Shown: positions 1-6,321 of the stretch, piece after piece
Position numbering within the stretch: the first letter of the stretch is position 1
Layout: the number at the start of each line of letters is the position of its first letter
DNA from: Limisphaerales bacterium
GTDB taxonomy: Bacteria; Verrucomicrobiota; Verrucomicrobiia; Limisphaerales; UBA11358
Direction of reading: 5' to 3'
DNA length: 9,466 bases
Assembly (NCBI GenBank): GCA_027451565.1
Contig: DAIDJC010000116.1
Span: 1-9,466, forward strand
Notes under the pieces: generated by a model
Database searches by the model: none
Told to the model about the DNA's origin: nothing
What the model saw: only the letters and a program-made list of their open reading frames with translations
Program-made: the position numbers and the translations under genes

Positions 1-4
1 AATT

Positions 5-271
5 ATGAAAAAAACATTGCTCCTCTCCATCGTGGCATTCCTGTCCCTGAACGTCCTCGCCGCCGGGACTTCGCTCTCTCCCGCCGATGAAAAATGGCTG
101 GGCGTGATTGAAAAAATGGTCTCCAACGGCCACAATGAAATCTCCACCCCCAATGCCGCCAGGGCGGAACTCCTTCGCGATTGGGCCAGGAAAAACGGCT
201 ACACCATTCAAGAAACCAAGTGTGTCGCCACCATCCGCATCAAGCTGTCCAAGGACATCGCCAAAAATTAA
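5..271 (+). CDS. small secreted protein of unknown function
   Basis: This 88-residue protein begins with a clear Sec signal peptide: two lysines after Met1, then a hydrophobic stretch to about residue 19 ending in Leu-Ala-Ala, so cleavage around residue 20 is likely. The mature part is about 68 residues, rich in charged and polar residues, with one Cys (about residue 73) and a lysine-rich C-terminus. It is probably exported to the periplasm as a small globular protein. I do not recognise a named domain; the general look (a helical segment with Pro-Ala-Asp-Glu-Lys-Trp near the mature start) is one I associate with small secreted verrucomicrobial proteins, but this is only an impression. The ribosome binding site lies outside the window, as only four bases precede the ATG. 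It runs towards the ACP operon and shows no link to it. Confidence 0.7.
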   Translation: MKKTLLLSIVAFLSLNVLAAGTSLSPADEKWLGVIEKMVSNGHNEISTPNAARAELLRDWARKNGYTIQETKCVATIRIKLSKDIAKN

Positions 272-561
272 CGCAGCCCGCCTGCCGCAATTCTTTCTGG
301 AAACAAACAGGCACGCGGTTCTGAGCCGAACCTCACCGTTCCTCGATCCGCAGCCTGATGTTGCCAGGCCCGCTTGGGTGGCCATGAAACGGTTGCTTCC
401 CCGCGTGTCTTGGGTTCCGGTCCAGTTCTGATTCTCCATGGAAGCCCCACCAGGCTTCATGGCTGCGCTCCCAAGGCCACGGCAAACGAAGGCAGGCCGC
501 CTTTTGCAGTGTGCAATGGCGTATGGCACGGCTTGAGGCAAGTGCAAACCCCTGGAGGGGT
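272..561. other. intergenic stretch between convergent genes, no convincing gene
   Basis: These 290 bases separate the small secreted protein gene (plus) from the ACP gene (minus). Open frames cross it on both strands, but they are proline/arginine-rich, have no recognisable motif and continue antisense into the ACP gene, so I treat them as chance. It contains three small inverted repeats: 436-462, 488-504 (GAAGGC/GCCTTT with a G-T wobble, followed on the plus strand by one more T) and 547-562 beside the ACP stop. These may end transcription from one or both sides. None has a long T-tract. Confidence 0.5.
436..462. terminator. candidate hairpin between convergent genes
   Basis: Six bases GAAGCC (441-446) and GGCTTC (453-458) pair around a 6-nt loop. 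Outside them CCAT (436-439) pairs with ATGG (459-462), leaving one bulged G at 440, for ten base pairs in all. It lies about 100 nt beyond the ACP stop on the minus strand. No T-run follows on either strand, so it may be an RNA 3'-end stabiliser or a factor-dependent stop rather than a classical intrinsic terminator. Confidence 0.3.
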
Positions 562-562
562 T
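547..562 (-). terminator. short hairpin at the ACP stop codon
   Basis: AACCCC (547-552) and GGGGTT (557-562) are perfect inverted repeats with a 4-nt loop. Read on the minus strand, the hairpin starts within the TGA stop of the ACP gene and is followed by TTGCACTTG, so the T-run is poor. It is a possible end of the radical SAM-KS-KS-ACP transcript. Confidence 0.35.
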
Positions 563-837
563 CATCCCTGCTTGGAGCCAGACTGCACCGCTTGCGCGAT
601 GGAATCCACGCTTGCAAGAACCACGCGCGCCACCTCGGGATCGGCTATTTTGAGACCAAAATTCTTCTCCAAAGCCACCACCAACTGCAAGGCATCCACC
701 GAGTCCAATCCAATGCCACCAGAACCGAAGAGCGGCTGGGCATCGCCAATTTCCTCTGGCTTTATTTGCAACATCAAGTCTTCCACCAGGATTTGCTTGA
801 TTCGGGGTTTAAGAAGGGATGAATCGAGGTCAGTCAT
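562..837 (-). CDS. acyl carrier protein
   Basis: This 91-residue acyl carrier protein carries a growing acyl or aryl chain on a 4'-phosphopantetheine arm. The attachment site is Ser46 in the motif Gly-Leu-Asp-Ser-Val-Asp-Ala-Leu, followed by the usual helix (QLVVALEKNFGLKI). Length and layout are normal for a free-standing ACP. The first in-frame codon is a TTG at 843; I chose the ATG two codons later because it is the stronger start. No phosphopantetheinyl transferase is in the window, so a housekeeping one would be needed. It is the last gene of the minus-strand operon, behind the two ketosynthase-like genes. Unlike the other junctions it is separated by an 89-nt spacer, which may allow separate control of its level. 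It is probably the partner of the AMP ligase at 7446-8702 and of the ketosynthases; that pairing is inferred from context. Confidence 0.93.
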   Translation of the reverse strand: MTDLDSSLLKPRIKQILVEDLMLQIKPEEIGDAQPLFGSGGIGLDSVDALQLVVALEKNFGLKIADPEVARVVLASVDSIAQAVQSGSKQG

Positions 838-926
838 GCGCAAATATTTCTCGTAAACTGCAATTTTTTGTTTTTAGGCGGCCAAGCCTGCTGAGTTGAA
901 TGGTTTGGATCAAGCCTAAAGCGCGG
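838..926 (-). promoter_or_regulatory. spacer before ACP with alternative hairpins and an A-rich leader
   Basis: In minus-strand RNA, UUUAGGC (from 920-914) can pair with GCCUAAA (from 879-873) to close a long loop. Alternatively AGGC (889-886) can pair with the nearby GCCU (879-876) around a 6-nt loop. The sequence CAAGCCT occurs twice (plus strand 883-889 and 911-917), which creates the choice. An A-rich stretch follows and leads to the ACP start. No clear Shine-Dalgarno or -10/-35 pair is seen. It could be a processing site or a translation element that raises ACP level relative to the ketosynthases; that is inference. Confidence 0.3.
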
Positions 927-1943
927 TTATTGGCCGGGTTCGCCGCAGTGCCGCGCTGCAAACCGCGCGCCAATGGCCTGCTGGTTCGTTCCCAGGATTT
1001 CCACCAAGGCCGATGCACAATCTCCCCGGCCCAGCGCCAGGCACGCCGCCACGCATTGCCATGCGGCGGAGGCAACAAACGCCTCGCCAAAAATGGGTTT
1101 AACCGCTTTCCTGGAATTAGGGTAGCGTTTGGACAGCACGGTTTGGGATTCTCCGGCATAGATTACCTCGTCCAGCGCCACTGCCCCCCATTGGCCAGCC
1201 ATTTTTAGGGCCGCTGTTTCCCGGTTTTGACCGGTCAAATAAGACCAGGAATCAGTGATATTTCGGAGACAAATCGCCGAGGGAATGTCTTTTTTAAGAA
1301 GCAATGCCCCTGCCCCTCCCGCATAAACTGTCCTGCGATTAAAAAGGCGCACGGCGTCCGCCACTATCCAATCCATTTCCTCCGTCCCAATCACCACACA
1401 GGCATCGGCCCGGCCCCATTCAAGCCAGTCCGCGGCCAATGCAACGCCCTGTAGAAACGTTCCCTCATCTCCAACCAGGGTGGCATTGGCCAGTTCCGAT
1501 TGAAGATAGGCAGACAGGTGGCTCGCTGACGCATTGAAAACTGTTTCAGGAAAAATCAGGGGACTGGCTGTGCCAGGCTCATCCAGAACCTCCTGGTAAA
1601 AGCGGCGGGAATAGGACACGCCCCCTGCCATCATGCAGACAATGACGCCCAGCCGAAGGCGCCCCTCCATCACAGCCCTGCTTTCATCGCCCAGCGCTTC
1701 CAATGCCGCAGCCACCACGTGCTGGGTCATCCGGCTGGATCGGCGCAGCCGGGGATGCGCCAGAAAAGCCGGGCGCACCGCCGGGTCCGGTGCCATGCGC
1801 ACCGTCAGGTCGGAGGTCCAACCGGGCCGGGCCAGTTTTTGAACGGGAAGCTGCATCCCGGCATCCAGGGCGTTCAAAAACGGCTTCAAACCCCAACCCG
1901 CCGGCGAGACCACACCGCAACCATGGATGAATATGCAACTCAT
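927..1943 (-). CDS. ketosynthase-like protein lacking the catalytic Cys (chain-length-factor-like)
   Basis: This 338-residue protein has a thiolase/beta-ketoacyl synthase fold: an N-terminal strand and turn CGVVSPAG (9-16), and in the middle a LAADWLEWGRAD helix (169-180) that lines up with LAAEAIRYGRAD in FabF. Aligning back from that point, the nucleophilic Cys position is Glu160 (Gly-Asp-Glu-Gly-Thr). The His motifs HGTxTxxND and GHxxGAAG are also missing: the first region reads YAGESQTV and the second FGEAFVASAAW. It is about 75 residues shorter than the neighbouring KS. It therefore cannot condense by the standard mechanism and most resembles the chain-length-factor half of a KS/CLF pair, as in type II PKS and aryl-polyene systems. 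The ATG at 1943 overlaps the KS stop codon by 4 nt (ATGA), implying translational coupling and probably a heterodimer. I rejected an upstream in-frame start at 2015 because it lies inside the KS gene. Confidence 0.85.
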   Translation of the reverse strand: MSCIFIHGCGVVSPAGWGLKPFLNALDAGMQLPVQKLARPGWTSDLTVRMAPDPAVRPAFLAHPRLRRSSRMTQHVVAAALEALGDESRAVMEGRLRLGVIVCMMAGGVSYSRRFYQEVLDEPGTASPLIFPETVFNASASHLSAYLQSELANATLVGDEGTFLQGVALAADWLEWGRADACVVIGTEEMDWIVADAVRLFNRRTVYAGGAGALLLKKDIPSAICLRNITDSWSYLTGQNRETAALKMAGQWGAVALDEVIYAGESQTVLSKRYPNSRKAVKPIFGEAFVASAAWQCVAACLALGRGDCASALVEILGTNQQAIGARFAARHCGEPGQ

Positions 1944-3178
1944 GGCCAGCGTTGAAATATCAAGGAGGCATTGGCTCCGCCAAACCCAAACGAATTGGAA
2001 AGGGCAATCCGGCATGTTTGATCGGTGGGTTGGCGCACTAGATTAAATTGGCAAATCGGATCCGGCGCGCCCTCCGCCGTTTGAGGTGGAATCCATTGCC
2101 CCTGCAAAGCCATGAGACACACCACCGCCTCGACCGCTCCTGCCGCGCCGAGCAGGTGTCCTATGGCTGATTTGGTCGAGCTTACTGCCAGCCGCTTGAC
2201 ATGGCTGCCTGCCCATTGGTTGATGGCCATGGCCTCTGTGGCGTCATTTTGTTGGGTGGCTGTGCCGTGGGCATTCAAATAATCCACCTGGTCCGGCTTG
2301 ATCCCTGCCCGGGCGCAAGCCAGGGTCATTGCCGATTGGGCTGCTCGACCTTCTGGATGAGGCTGGGTGAGGTGATGGCTGTCGTTCACGGCGCCGTAAC
2401 CAATTATTTCACCCAGGATCACTGCGCCTCGCTGCTCTGCGGATTCCAGGGTTTCCATGGCGAGAAGCGCCGCGCCTTCCCCCAATGTCAAACCGCTTCG
2501 GCCCGCCAGAAAAGGCTGGCAAGGTTGACTGGACAAGGCCTGCAAGGAATCAAATCCCGCAAAAGTAAGCTGGCAAAGCGCGTCATAACCGCCGGCCAAA
2601 ACCCTGGGAAACCGGCCCTGACGAATCCAATCCCAGGCCTGCCCAATGGCGTTGGCTCCCGAGGCGCACGCGTTTGACACGGTGGTCAGCGGCCCTGTCA
2701 GGTTCAGGGCATTGCAGAGGTCCAGCCCCTGGCGCTGCACCTGGTACCCCACCACACGGGCCGCCTGCCCCCTCGGGCTTTTCGGGGCGGACAACGCCTG
2801 CTTTAAATAAGCCTCGCCCAAAACCATTTCACCGCTGGTCGTGCCCAGTGCCACCGGCGCGCTGGACCTCTCGCCCCAGCCGGATTGCATCCATGCCTCA
2901 TGAGCGGCATGCAATAAAATCCGACCGGCCCTGTTCATCCGGGCCTCGCTTCGACGACTCAACCGCGTGGCAGGCAGACACGCCGGCATGGACACCTCCG
3001 CAGCTATCCGCGCCCTCTGCCGGGTGGTGTCAAAAAGTGTCACCTCGCGAAAGGCCCTCCGCCCCGATCGAAATCCCGCAGCATTGACTTGCCAGCCTAG
3101 GCCCAGGGACGTGATGATTCCCGCGCCCGTCACCACGACCCGATGCGGCTGACTCATGGAGGTAGAGGGGAACAACAT
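1940..3178 (-). CDS. beta-ketoacyl-ACP synthase, FabF (KAS II)-like, catalytically intact
   Basis: This 412-residue condensing enzyme should join an acyl or aryl starter held on its own Cys with malonyl-ACP, releasing CO2. The catalytic set is complete: Cys171 in SNACASGAN, His304 in NAHGTATQQNDATEA, Lys336 in SSTKSAIGH and His341 in GHLLGAAGAVEA. The glycine-rich C-terminal signature SNSFGFGGANASL (394-406) is present. Length is typical of the family. The first ATG is 6 nt past the radical SAM stop; a second in-frame ATG at 3157 (MSQPHRVVVTG) begins close to the conserved core and could be the true start. Neither has a strong Shine-Dalgarno. It is followed with a 4-nt overlap by the Cys-less homologue at 927-1943, so the two most likely act as a KS/CLF pair. 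It is probably a secondary-metabolism KS, not the housekeeping FabF, given the neighbours. Confidence 0.93.
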   Translation of the reverse strand: MLFPSTSMSQPHRVVVTGAGIITSLGLGWQVNAAGFRSGRRAFREVTLFDTTRQRARIAAEVSMPACLPATRLSRRSEARMNRAGRILLHAAHEAWMQSGWGERSSAPVALGTTSGEMVLGEAYLKQALSAPKSPRGQAARVVGYQVQRQGLDLCNALNLTGPLTTVSNACASGANAIGQAWDWIRQGRFPRVLAGGYDALCQLTFAGFDSLQALSSQPCQPFLAGRSGLTLGEGAALLAMETLESAEQRGAVILGEIIGYGAVNDSHHLTQPHPEGRAAQSAMTLACARAGIKPDQVDYLNAHGTATQQNDATEAMAINQWAGSHVKRLAVSSTKSAIGHLLGAAGAVEAVVCLMALQGQWIPPQTAEGAPDPICQFNLVRQPTDQTCRIALSNSFGFGGANASLIFQRWP

Positions 3179-3184
3179 GGCTTT

Positions 3185-4231
3185 TCAATCTTGCTTCGGG
3201 CTTGGCGATGGGTGGGGCTTGGCTTCCTCATGGCCCAACGTTGCGCGGCAATGAGCCATCAAACCGACCGGTGACGCTTCCAGGCCCGCACTATCCAGGG
3301 CGTTCAAAATTTTTTCCTCGGTCATGATGAATCGGTCCCGTTGGTAAATGACGTAGTCAGGCCGAAAAAGATCCGGCGTCAGGTTCATGGTCACCAGGTT
3401 GGCCCCAGCCCGCAAACCCGATTGGTAGCCATCCGAATCCATGAGGTTTAAAGCGCTCACCGCTGGAATAATCCAATCAGGCCGCATCAGGCGCAGAACT
3501 GCCATGGCATTCAGCGTCCATGCAGCCGGGCTGGACGAAGCCGCGGCACAAGGTGTGTCTGCGCCCGGAATAAACGGACTCACGCTGCATCCTCGAAGTG
3601 GAAGCGAACCGGCAAGCTTCAAATTATCCAACAAATCGGACCTTTGCTGGCCGGGTAGCCCGGCTATGAAACCGGAACTGACCATCCATCCATGGCTGGC
3701 CAGCCAGCGGATATGATCAAGCCTTTCACTCAGCGTCCCCGGCGCCTCCAGCCTGGCATAGAGGTCTGGATCGCTCATCTCGAACTTCATGATGTAAAAG
3801 CCAGCCCCGGCGTTTTTTAATTCCTCATAGAGAGAATGCGAAAGCGTTCCCAAACACACGCTGATTCCCAGGGTTGTTTCCCTGCACAGGGTCCGGATCA
3901 AAGGTATCACCACCTCCCGAACCACCACGGGATCCTCGCCAGCCTGGATGTTGATGTCCGTCACACAGTCCGGTCGTTGTTCCAGCAGCGTTTCCGCCAG
4001 CAAATCGTGGCTGATTCGAAACCGGGCCAACCCCGCATTGTCCCGCCTCATGCCGCAATAGGAGCAGTTCTCACGGCAATAGTTGGAAACCTCCACCACC
4101 CCCCGAACAAACACCCTCCTGCCATAATGGCGATCCCGGGCTTCCACAGCCCGCTCATGCAACATGGACTGCCTGTCCCCGGTCAGATCCAGGTCTGCCT
4201 GGGATGGATCATGTAAACCATTCGTAAACAC
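3185..4231 (-). CDS. radical SAM enzyme of the HydE/BioB/PylB-like group
   Basis: This 348-residue protein has the radical SAM cluster motif CX3CX2C at Cys52, Cys56 and Cys59 (YCRENCSYCGM), which binds a 4Fe-4S cluster and cleaves S-adenosylmethionine. Later motifs match the HydE-type barrel: NIQAGEDP (94-101), KFEMSDPDLYARL (149-161), SSGFIAGLPGQ (185-195), SPFIPGADTP (218-227), and RAGANLVTMNLTP (274-286) in the C-terminal BATS-like part. HydE works in [FeFe]-hydrogenase cofactor assembly and PylB in pyrrolysine synthesis, but no HydF, HydG, hydrogenase or Pyl partner is present. The gene instead heads an operon with two ketosynthase homologues and an ACP. I infer a role in making or modifying the product of this locus; the substrate cannot be read from sequence. 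The start is GTG; a stop lies four codons upstream, so no longer in-frame start exists, though Met23 is an alternative. The C-terminal 15 residues are a loose polar tail. Confidence 0.88.
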   Translation of the reverse strand: MFTNGLHDPSQADLDLTGDRQSMLHERAVEARDRHYGRRVFVRGVVEVSNYCRENCSYCGMRRDNAGLARFRISHDLLAETLLEQRPDCVTDINIQAGEDPVVVREVVIPLIRTLCRETTLGISVCLGTLSHSLYEELKNAGAGFYIMKFEMSDPDLYARLEAPGTLSERLDHIRWLASHGWMVSSGFIAGLPGQQRSDLLDNLKLAGSLPLRGCSVSPFIPGADTPCAAASSSPAAWTLNAMAVLRLMRPDWIIPAVSALNLMDSDGYQSGLRAGANLVTMNLTPDLFRPDYVIYQRDRFIMTEEKILNALDSAGLEASPVGLMAHCRATLGHEEAKPHPSPSPKQD

Positions 4232-4237
4232 TCGCGC

Positions 4238-4246
4238 ATTTTAACA
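4238..4246 (-). promoter_or_regulatory. possible extended -10 element for the radical SAM-KS-KS-ACP operon
   Basis: Read on the minus strand this is TGTTAAAAT, an extended -10 (TGn plus TAAAAT, five of six matches to TATAAT). No -35 stands out at the normal distance. It sits only 6 nt before the GTG start at 4231, so the transcript would have almost no leader, unless translation begins at Met23. Confidence 0.28.
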
Positions 4247-4255
4247 GACAACACC

Positions 4256-4286
4256 GCGGGCGCCAGCAAAGCCTTTGGCTGCCCGC
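4256..4286. promoter_or_regulatory. GC-rich inverted repeat in the divergent promoter region
   Basis: GCGGGC (4256-4261) is matched by GCCCGC (4281-4286), with AGC/GCT pairing further in (4265-4267 and 4278-4280) around AAAGCCTTTG. It lies in the 130-bp gap between the divergent radical SAM operon and the secreted-protein/glycosyltransferase pair. It could be an operator serving both directions or an RNA hairpin in a leader; nothing in the window encodes a regulator to match it. Confidence 0.3.
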
Positions 4287-4326
4287 CACGCCAAATGATC
4301 GTCCTCAATTCGTCTTCAAATGCAAT

Positions 4327-4355
4327 TTGCCACCTCTGGTTATTTGATTTAGATT
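4327..4355 (+). promoter_or_regulatory. candidate sigma-70-type promoter for the secreted protein and glycosyltransferase genes
   Basis: TTGCCA (4327-4332) and TAGATT (4350-4355) are separated by exactly 17 nt and resemble the -35 and -10 boxes. The predicted transcript would begin about at the ATG at 4362, implying a leaderless mRNA or use of the in-frame ATG at 4377. Confidence 0.35.
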
Positions 4356-4361
4356 GGGATT

Positions 4362-4937
4362 ATGATCTGGAAATATATGGCAGGATGGCAGGTTGCGCTC
4401 ATTCTGGCTCTGGCCCTTCAGGGGGTCCAGGCTGAACCCACGGCCCTGGAGCTGATTCAAAAAGGCGATCAATACGTGGGCATTCAAAGCAGGGATAAAG
4501 TCGTACAAATCAGGTCGGAAAAATCCATAGGCAGCCTCACCCCAAACATTTGGTATGTGGTTTATTACGACCCCGATGCCACCTTCAAATCGGTCGAAGT
4601 CAAATTCAGGGCTGGAGAAAAACTGGATGTCAGCCATCCTTGGAGGATTTTGGAGATGGCAAATTCGGACCACACGCCCCTGGACCCAAAAAAGCTGGAC
4701 GTGGATTCCAACAAAGCCATCCGCATTGCCACTTCACAACCCCTGTTGGAAAACCTGAAATTAACCGCCACCCAACTCTGGCTGGAACACGGCGACCTGG
4801 GGCCTCAATGGAAAGTAAAACTATGGGCGACCAAACTGCATCAACCCCAGGATGATGCCGATATCGGTGTCGTGGTCCTTTCCGCCACCGATGGCACGAT
4901 CTTAAGCGCGGATTTGCATCCGGGCAGCGTGGATTAA
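4362..4937 (+). CDS. secreted protein with a possible PepSY-like C-terminal region
   Basis: This 191-residue protein has a signal peptide: a Lys at residue 4, a hydrophobic core to about residue 20 and the cleavage-like end Val-Gln-Ala before Glu-Pro (about 24/25). The mature domain is rich in alternating strands. The first half (about 28-100) contains IWYVVYYDPDATFKSVEVKF. The C-terminal half has the pattern of a helix followed by WKVKLWATK and GVVVLSATDGTILSADLHP, which recalls a PepSY repeat (an Asp-x-x-Thr-Gly-like turn after a strand). I am not certain of that assignment. It would act in the periplasm. The ATG at 4362 is preferred because Lys4 gives the signal peptide its positive charge, although a Met at residue 6 is possible. 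The glycosyltransferase gene follows after 17 nt, so the two are probably cotranscribed. Confidence 0.75.
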   Translation: MIWKYMAGWQVALILALALQGVQAEPTALELIQKGDQYVGIQSRDKVVQIRSEKSIGSLTPNIWYVVYYDPDATFKSVEVKFRAGEKLDVSHPWRILEMANSDHTPLDPKKLDVDSNKAIRIATSQPLLENLKLTATQLWLEHGDLGPQWKVKLWATKLHQPQDDADIGVVVLSATDGTILSADLHPGSVD

Positions 4938-4954
4938 GCCGGGCGCCACGTTTT

Positions 4955-5644
4955 ATGTGCAGGCGAAATGAGTGCGCGGCGGTCATTCCCTGCTTTAATG
5001 AGGCACCGCGTATTTCGGAAGTTGTCCGGCAGGTTCGGCGCCATGTAAACTTGGTGATTGTGGTGGATGACGGATCCCGGGACGACACCGCAAATCTGGC
5101 AGCCCATGCCGGGGCCTCGGTTATTCGCCGCCCTTTCAATGGCGGCAAAGGAAGTGCGGCACGGCTGGGGTGGGACATGGCCCGCAAACTCGGTTTCCAA
5201 TGGGTTTTATGCATGGATGGCGATGGCCAGCACGCGGCGGATGACATACCGGCTCTTTTCGAATGCGCGCGCCTTTCCAACGCGATGTTAGTGGTGGGCA
5301 ACCGCATGGCCAAACCCGATGGAATGCCGGCCCTGCGGTTTTGGGTGAACCTTTGGATGTCTGCCGTCCTTTCGCGACTCGGCAGGCAGGTGTTTCCTGA
5401 TTCACAATGCGGGTTTCGACTCGTTCACCTGCCTTCCCTGATTCAGGCCAGCCTGCGTTCCAGTCATTTTGAAGTGGAGTCTGAAATGTTGCTGGCATTT
5501 GCCCGGCTTGGTCTGCCCATTTCCTTTATCCCCATTCAAACCCTTTACAGCGGCTCCCCCAGCAAAATCAATCCGGTCGTGGATACTTGGCGATGGTTTC
5601 GCTGGCGCCTGGCTCAAATGGCTTTTTTCGGGCTTGAAGCATGA
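4955..5644 (+). CDS. family 2 glycosyltransferase (GT-A fold, DPM1/polyprenyl-phosphate type)
   Basis: This 229-residue enzyme should move a sugar from a nucleotide-sugar donor to an acceptor. It has the family 2 hallmarks: AAVIPCFNEAPRI near the start (8-20), VVDDGSRDDT (36-45), GGKGSAARLGW (63-73), the metal-binding Asp-x-Asp in MDGDGQHAADD (87-97), and DSQCGFR (149-155) followed by FEVESEMLL (172-180). There is no C-terminal membrane domain; the chain ends shortly after SKINPVVDTWRWFRWR, a usual end for short members. In aryl-polyene and flexirubin-type loci a similar glycosyltransferase, often fused to an acyltransferase, is a standard component; here it is unfused. The natural acceptor is unknown. 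Start: ATG at 4955, with no good Shine-Dalgarno, so coupling to the upstream gene 17 nt away is likely. Its 3' end overlaps the oppositely oriented methyltransferase gene by 77 bp. Confidence 0.9.
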   Translation: MCRRNECAAVIPCFNEAPRISEVVRQVRRHVNLVIVVDDGSRDDTANLAAHAGASVIRRPFNGGKGSAARLGWDMARKLGFQWVLCMDGDGQHAADDIPALFECARLSNAMLVVGNRMAKPDGMPALRFWVNLWMSAVLSRLGRQVFPDSQCGFRLVHLPSLIQASLRSSHFEVESEMLLAFARLGLPISFIPIQTLYSGSPSKINPVVDTWRWFRWRLAQMAFFGLEA

Positions 5645-6302
5645 TGCGGGTGCCATAATAAACCCATACTTGGGCATCTCGAAGCTCTGCCTGGGACGCT
5701 AATTTCAGCCATTCCTTCCTCCGAAAACCGCGTTTGACGGAGATCAACCCATCCGCTCGAAGGTTTTTATCCAAAAACAACAGCCGCATCGCCACGCTGA
5801 GAACGGCATAGAAGCCGGCGTTGCGATGCAAATCACTGATGAAAATGGCGTCCCGGCTCACCCGCCATGCCTCCTTCCAGTGCCGCACCACGTCCTCATC
5901 CTTCAGGTGGTGGGTCATCTGGGAGGCCACCACCAAATCGAAACTGTCCCTCTCAAAAGGCAGGTCCATGGCGGATCCCGTCACCTGGCGGCTGGTGTCT
6001 CCGGGGTCCTGCGGCATGGGATGCAAATCGAGGTTGGTAAACCGCCAGCGCCACCCGCGGCGGGCGGCCCAATCCGAAAGGGTGCGCCCAAGGCAGCCCG
6101 AGCCTGCGCCCACATCCAGAATTTCAAGGCTCGCGCATTTCTCTTCCCCAAGCCATTCTGGCAGCCGGCTGGTGAATGGGTGATCGAAACGAAACAAACG
6201 ATTCACCCGGTCCAGCTCGCGATGGGCTGCCTGTCGCTCTCTGATTGACAGGTCCGGAGTGTCGAAATATTCCTCCTGCCTGGTTCGCTCACGGAAAAAC
6301 AT
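5568..6302 (-). CDS. class I SAM-dependent methyltransferase
   Basis: This 244-residue protein has a Rossmann-type methyltransferase core. Motif I is LDVGAGSG (62-69), the acidic end of the second strand is NLDLHP (90-95), and a later segment GSAMDLPFERDSFDLVVASQMTHHL (109-133) gives the adenine-contacting Asp and motif IV. A distal segment with SDLHRNAGFY (156-165) and ISVKRGFRRKEW (187-198) is, as I recall it, typical of methyltransferases found beside polyketide synthase genes, including type III PKS loci. It probably methylates a small hydroxylated product of the cluster; the substrate is inferred only from context. The frame continues upstream to 6407, but I chose the ATG at 6302 because the core begins soon after and the longer start would overlap the divergent membrane-protein gene. 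The last 17 or so residues look like a non-conserved tail and lie over the end of the glycosyltransferase gene. Confidence 0.87.
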   Translation of the reverse strand: MFFRERTRQEEYFDTPDLSIRERQAAHRELDRVNRLFRFDHPFTSRLPEWLGEEKCASLEILDVGAGSGCLGRTLSDWAARRGWRWRFTNLDLHPMPQDPGDTSRQVTGSAMDLPFERDSFDLVVASQMTHHLKDEDVVRHWKEAWRVSRDAIFISDLHRNAGFYAVLSVAMRLLFLDKNLRADGLISVKRGFRRKEWLKLASQAELRDAQVWVYYGTRIMLQARKKPFEPGASETIAKYPRPD

Positions 6303-6321
6303 GATTTGAATTAAATTAAAA
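6303..6321. promoter_or_regulatory. 19-bp AT-rich gap between divergent start codons
   Basis: Only 19 bases, nearly all A or T, separate the methyltransferase ATG (minus) from the membrane-protein ATG (plus). Read on the minus strand it holds TTTAAT boxes close to a -10, with TTGTAA upstream at 15-nt spacing. No Shine-Dalgarno is visible on either side, so leaderless transcripts or promoters inside the opposite gene are needed. Confidence 0.3.

Noticed and set aside
374..856. 160-codon plus-strand frame antisense to the ACP gene
   Set aside because: It lies over a clear ACP gene, has no motif and a composition rich in Pro, Arg, Ser and Thr typical of an antisense shadow.
1944..2015. Longer N-terminus for the Cys-less ketosynthase-like protein
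   Set aside because: The extra 24 residues overlap the end of the KS gene and do not look like a ketosynthase start; the ATG at 1943 with ATGA overlap fits much better.
3185..4231. Assignment as a hydrogenase-maturation HydE or biotin synthase
   Set aside because: Motifs fit the superfamily, but there are no hydrogenase or biotin genes nearby and the operon context is ketosynthase/ACP, so a specific name would mislead.
4630..5313. 227-codon minus-strand frame opposite the secreted protein and glycosyltransferase genes
   Set aside because: Both plus-strand genes have strong features; this frame is Arg/Pro/Ser-rich and has no recognisable domain.
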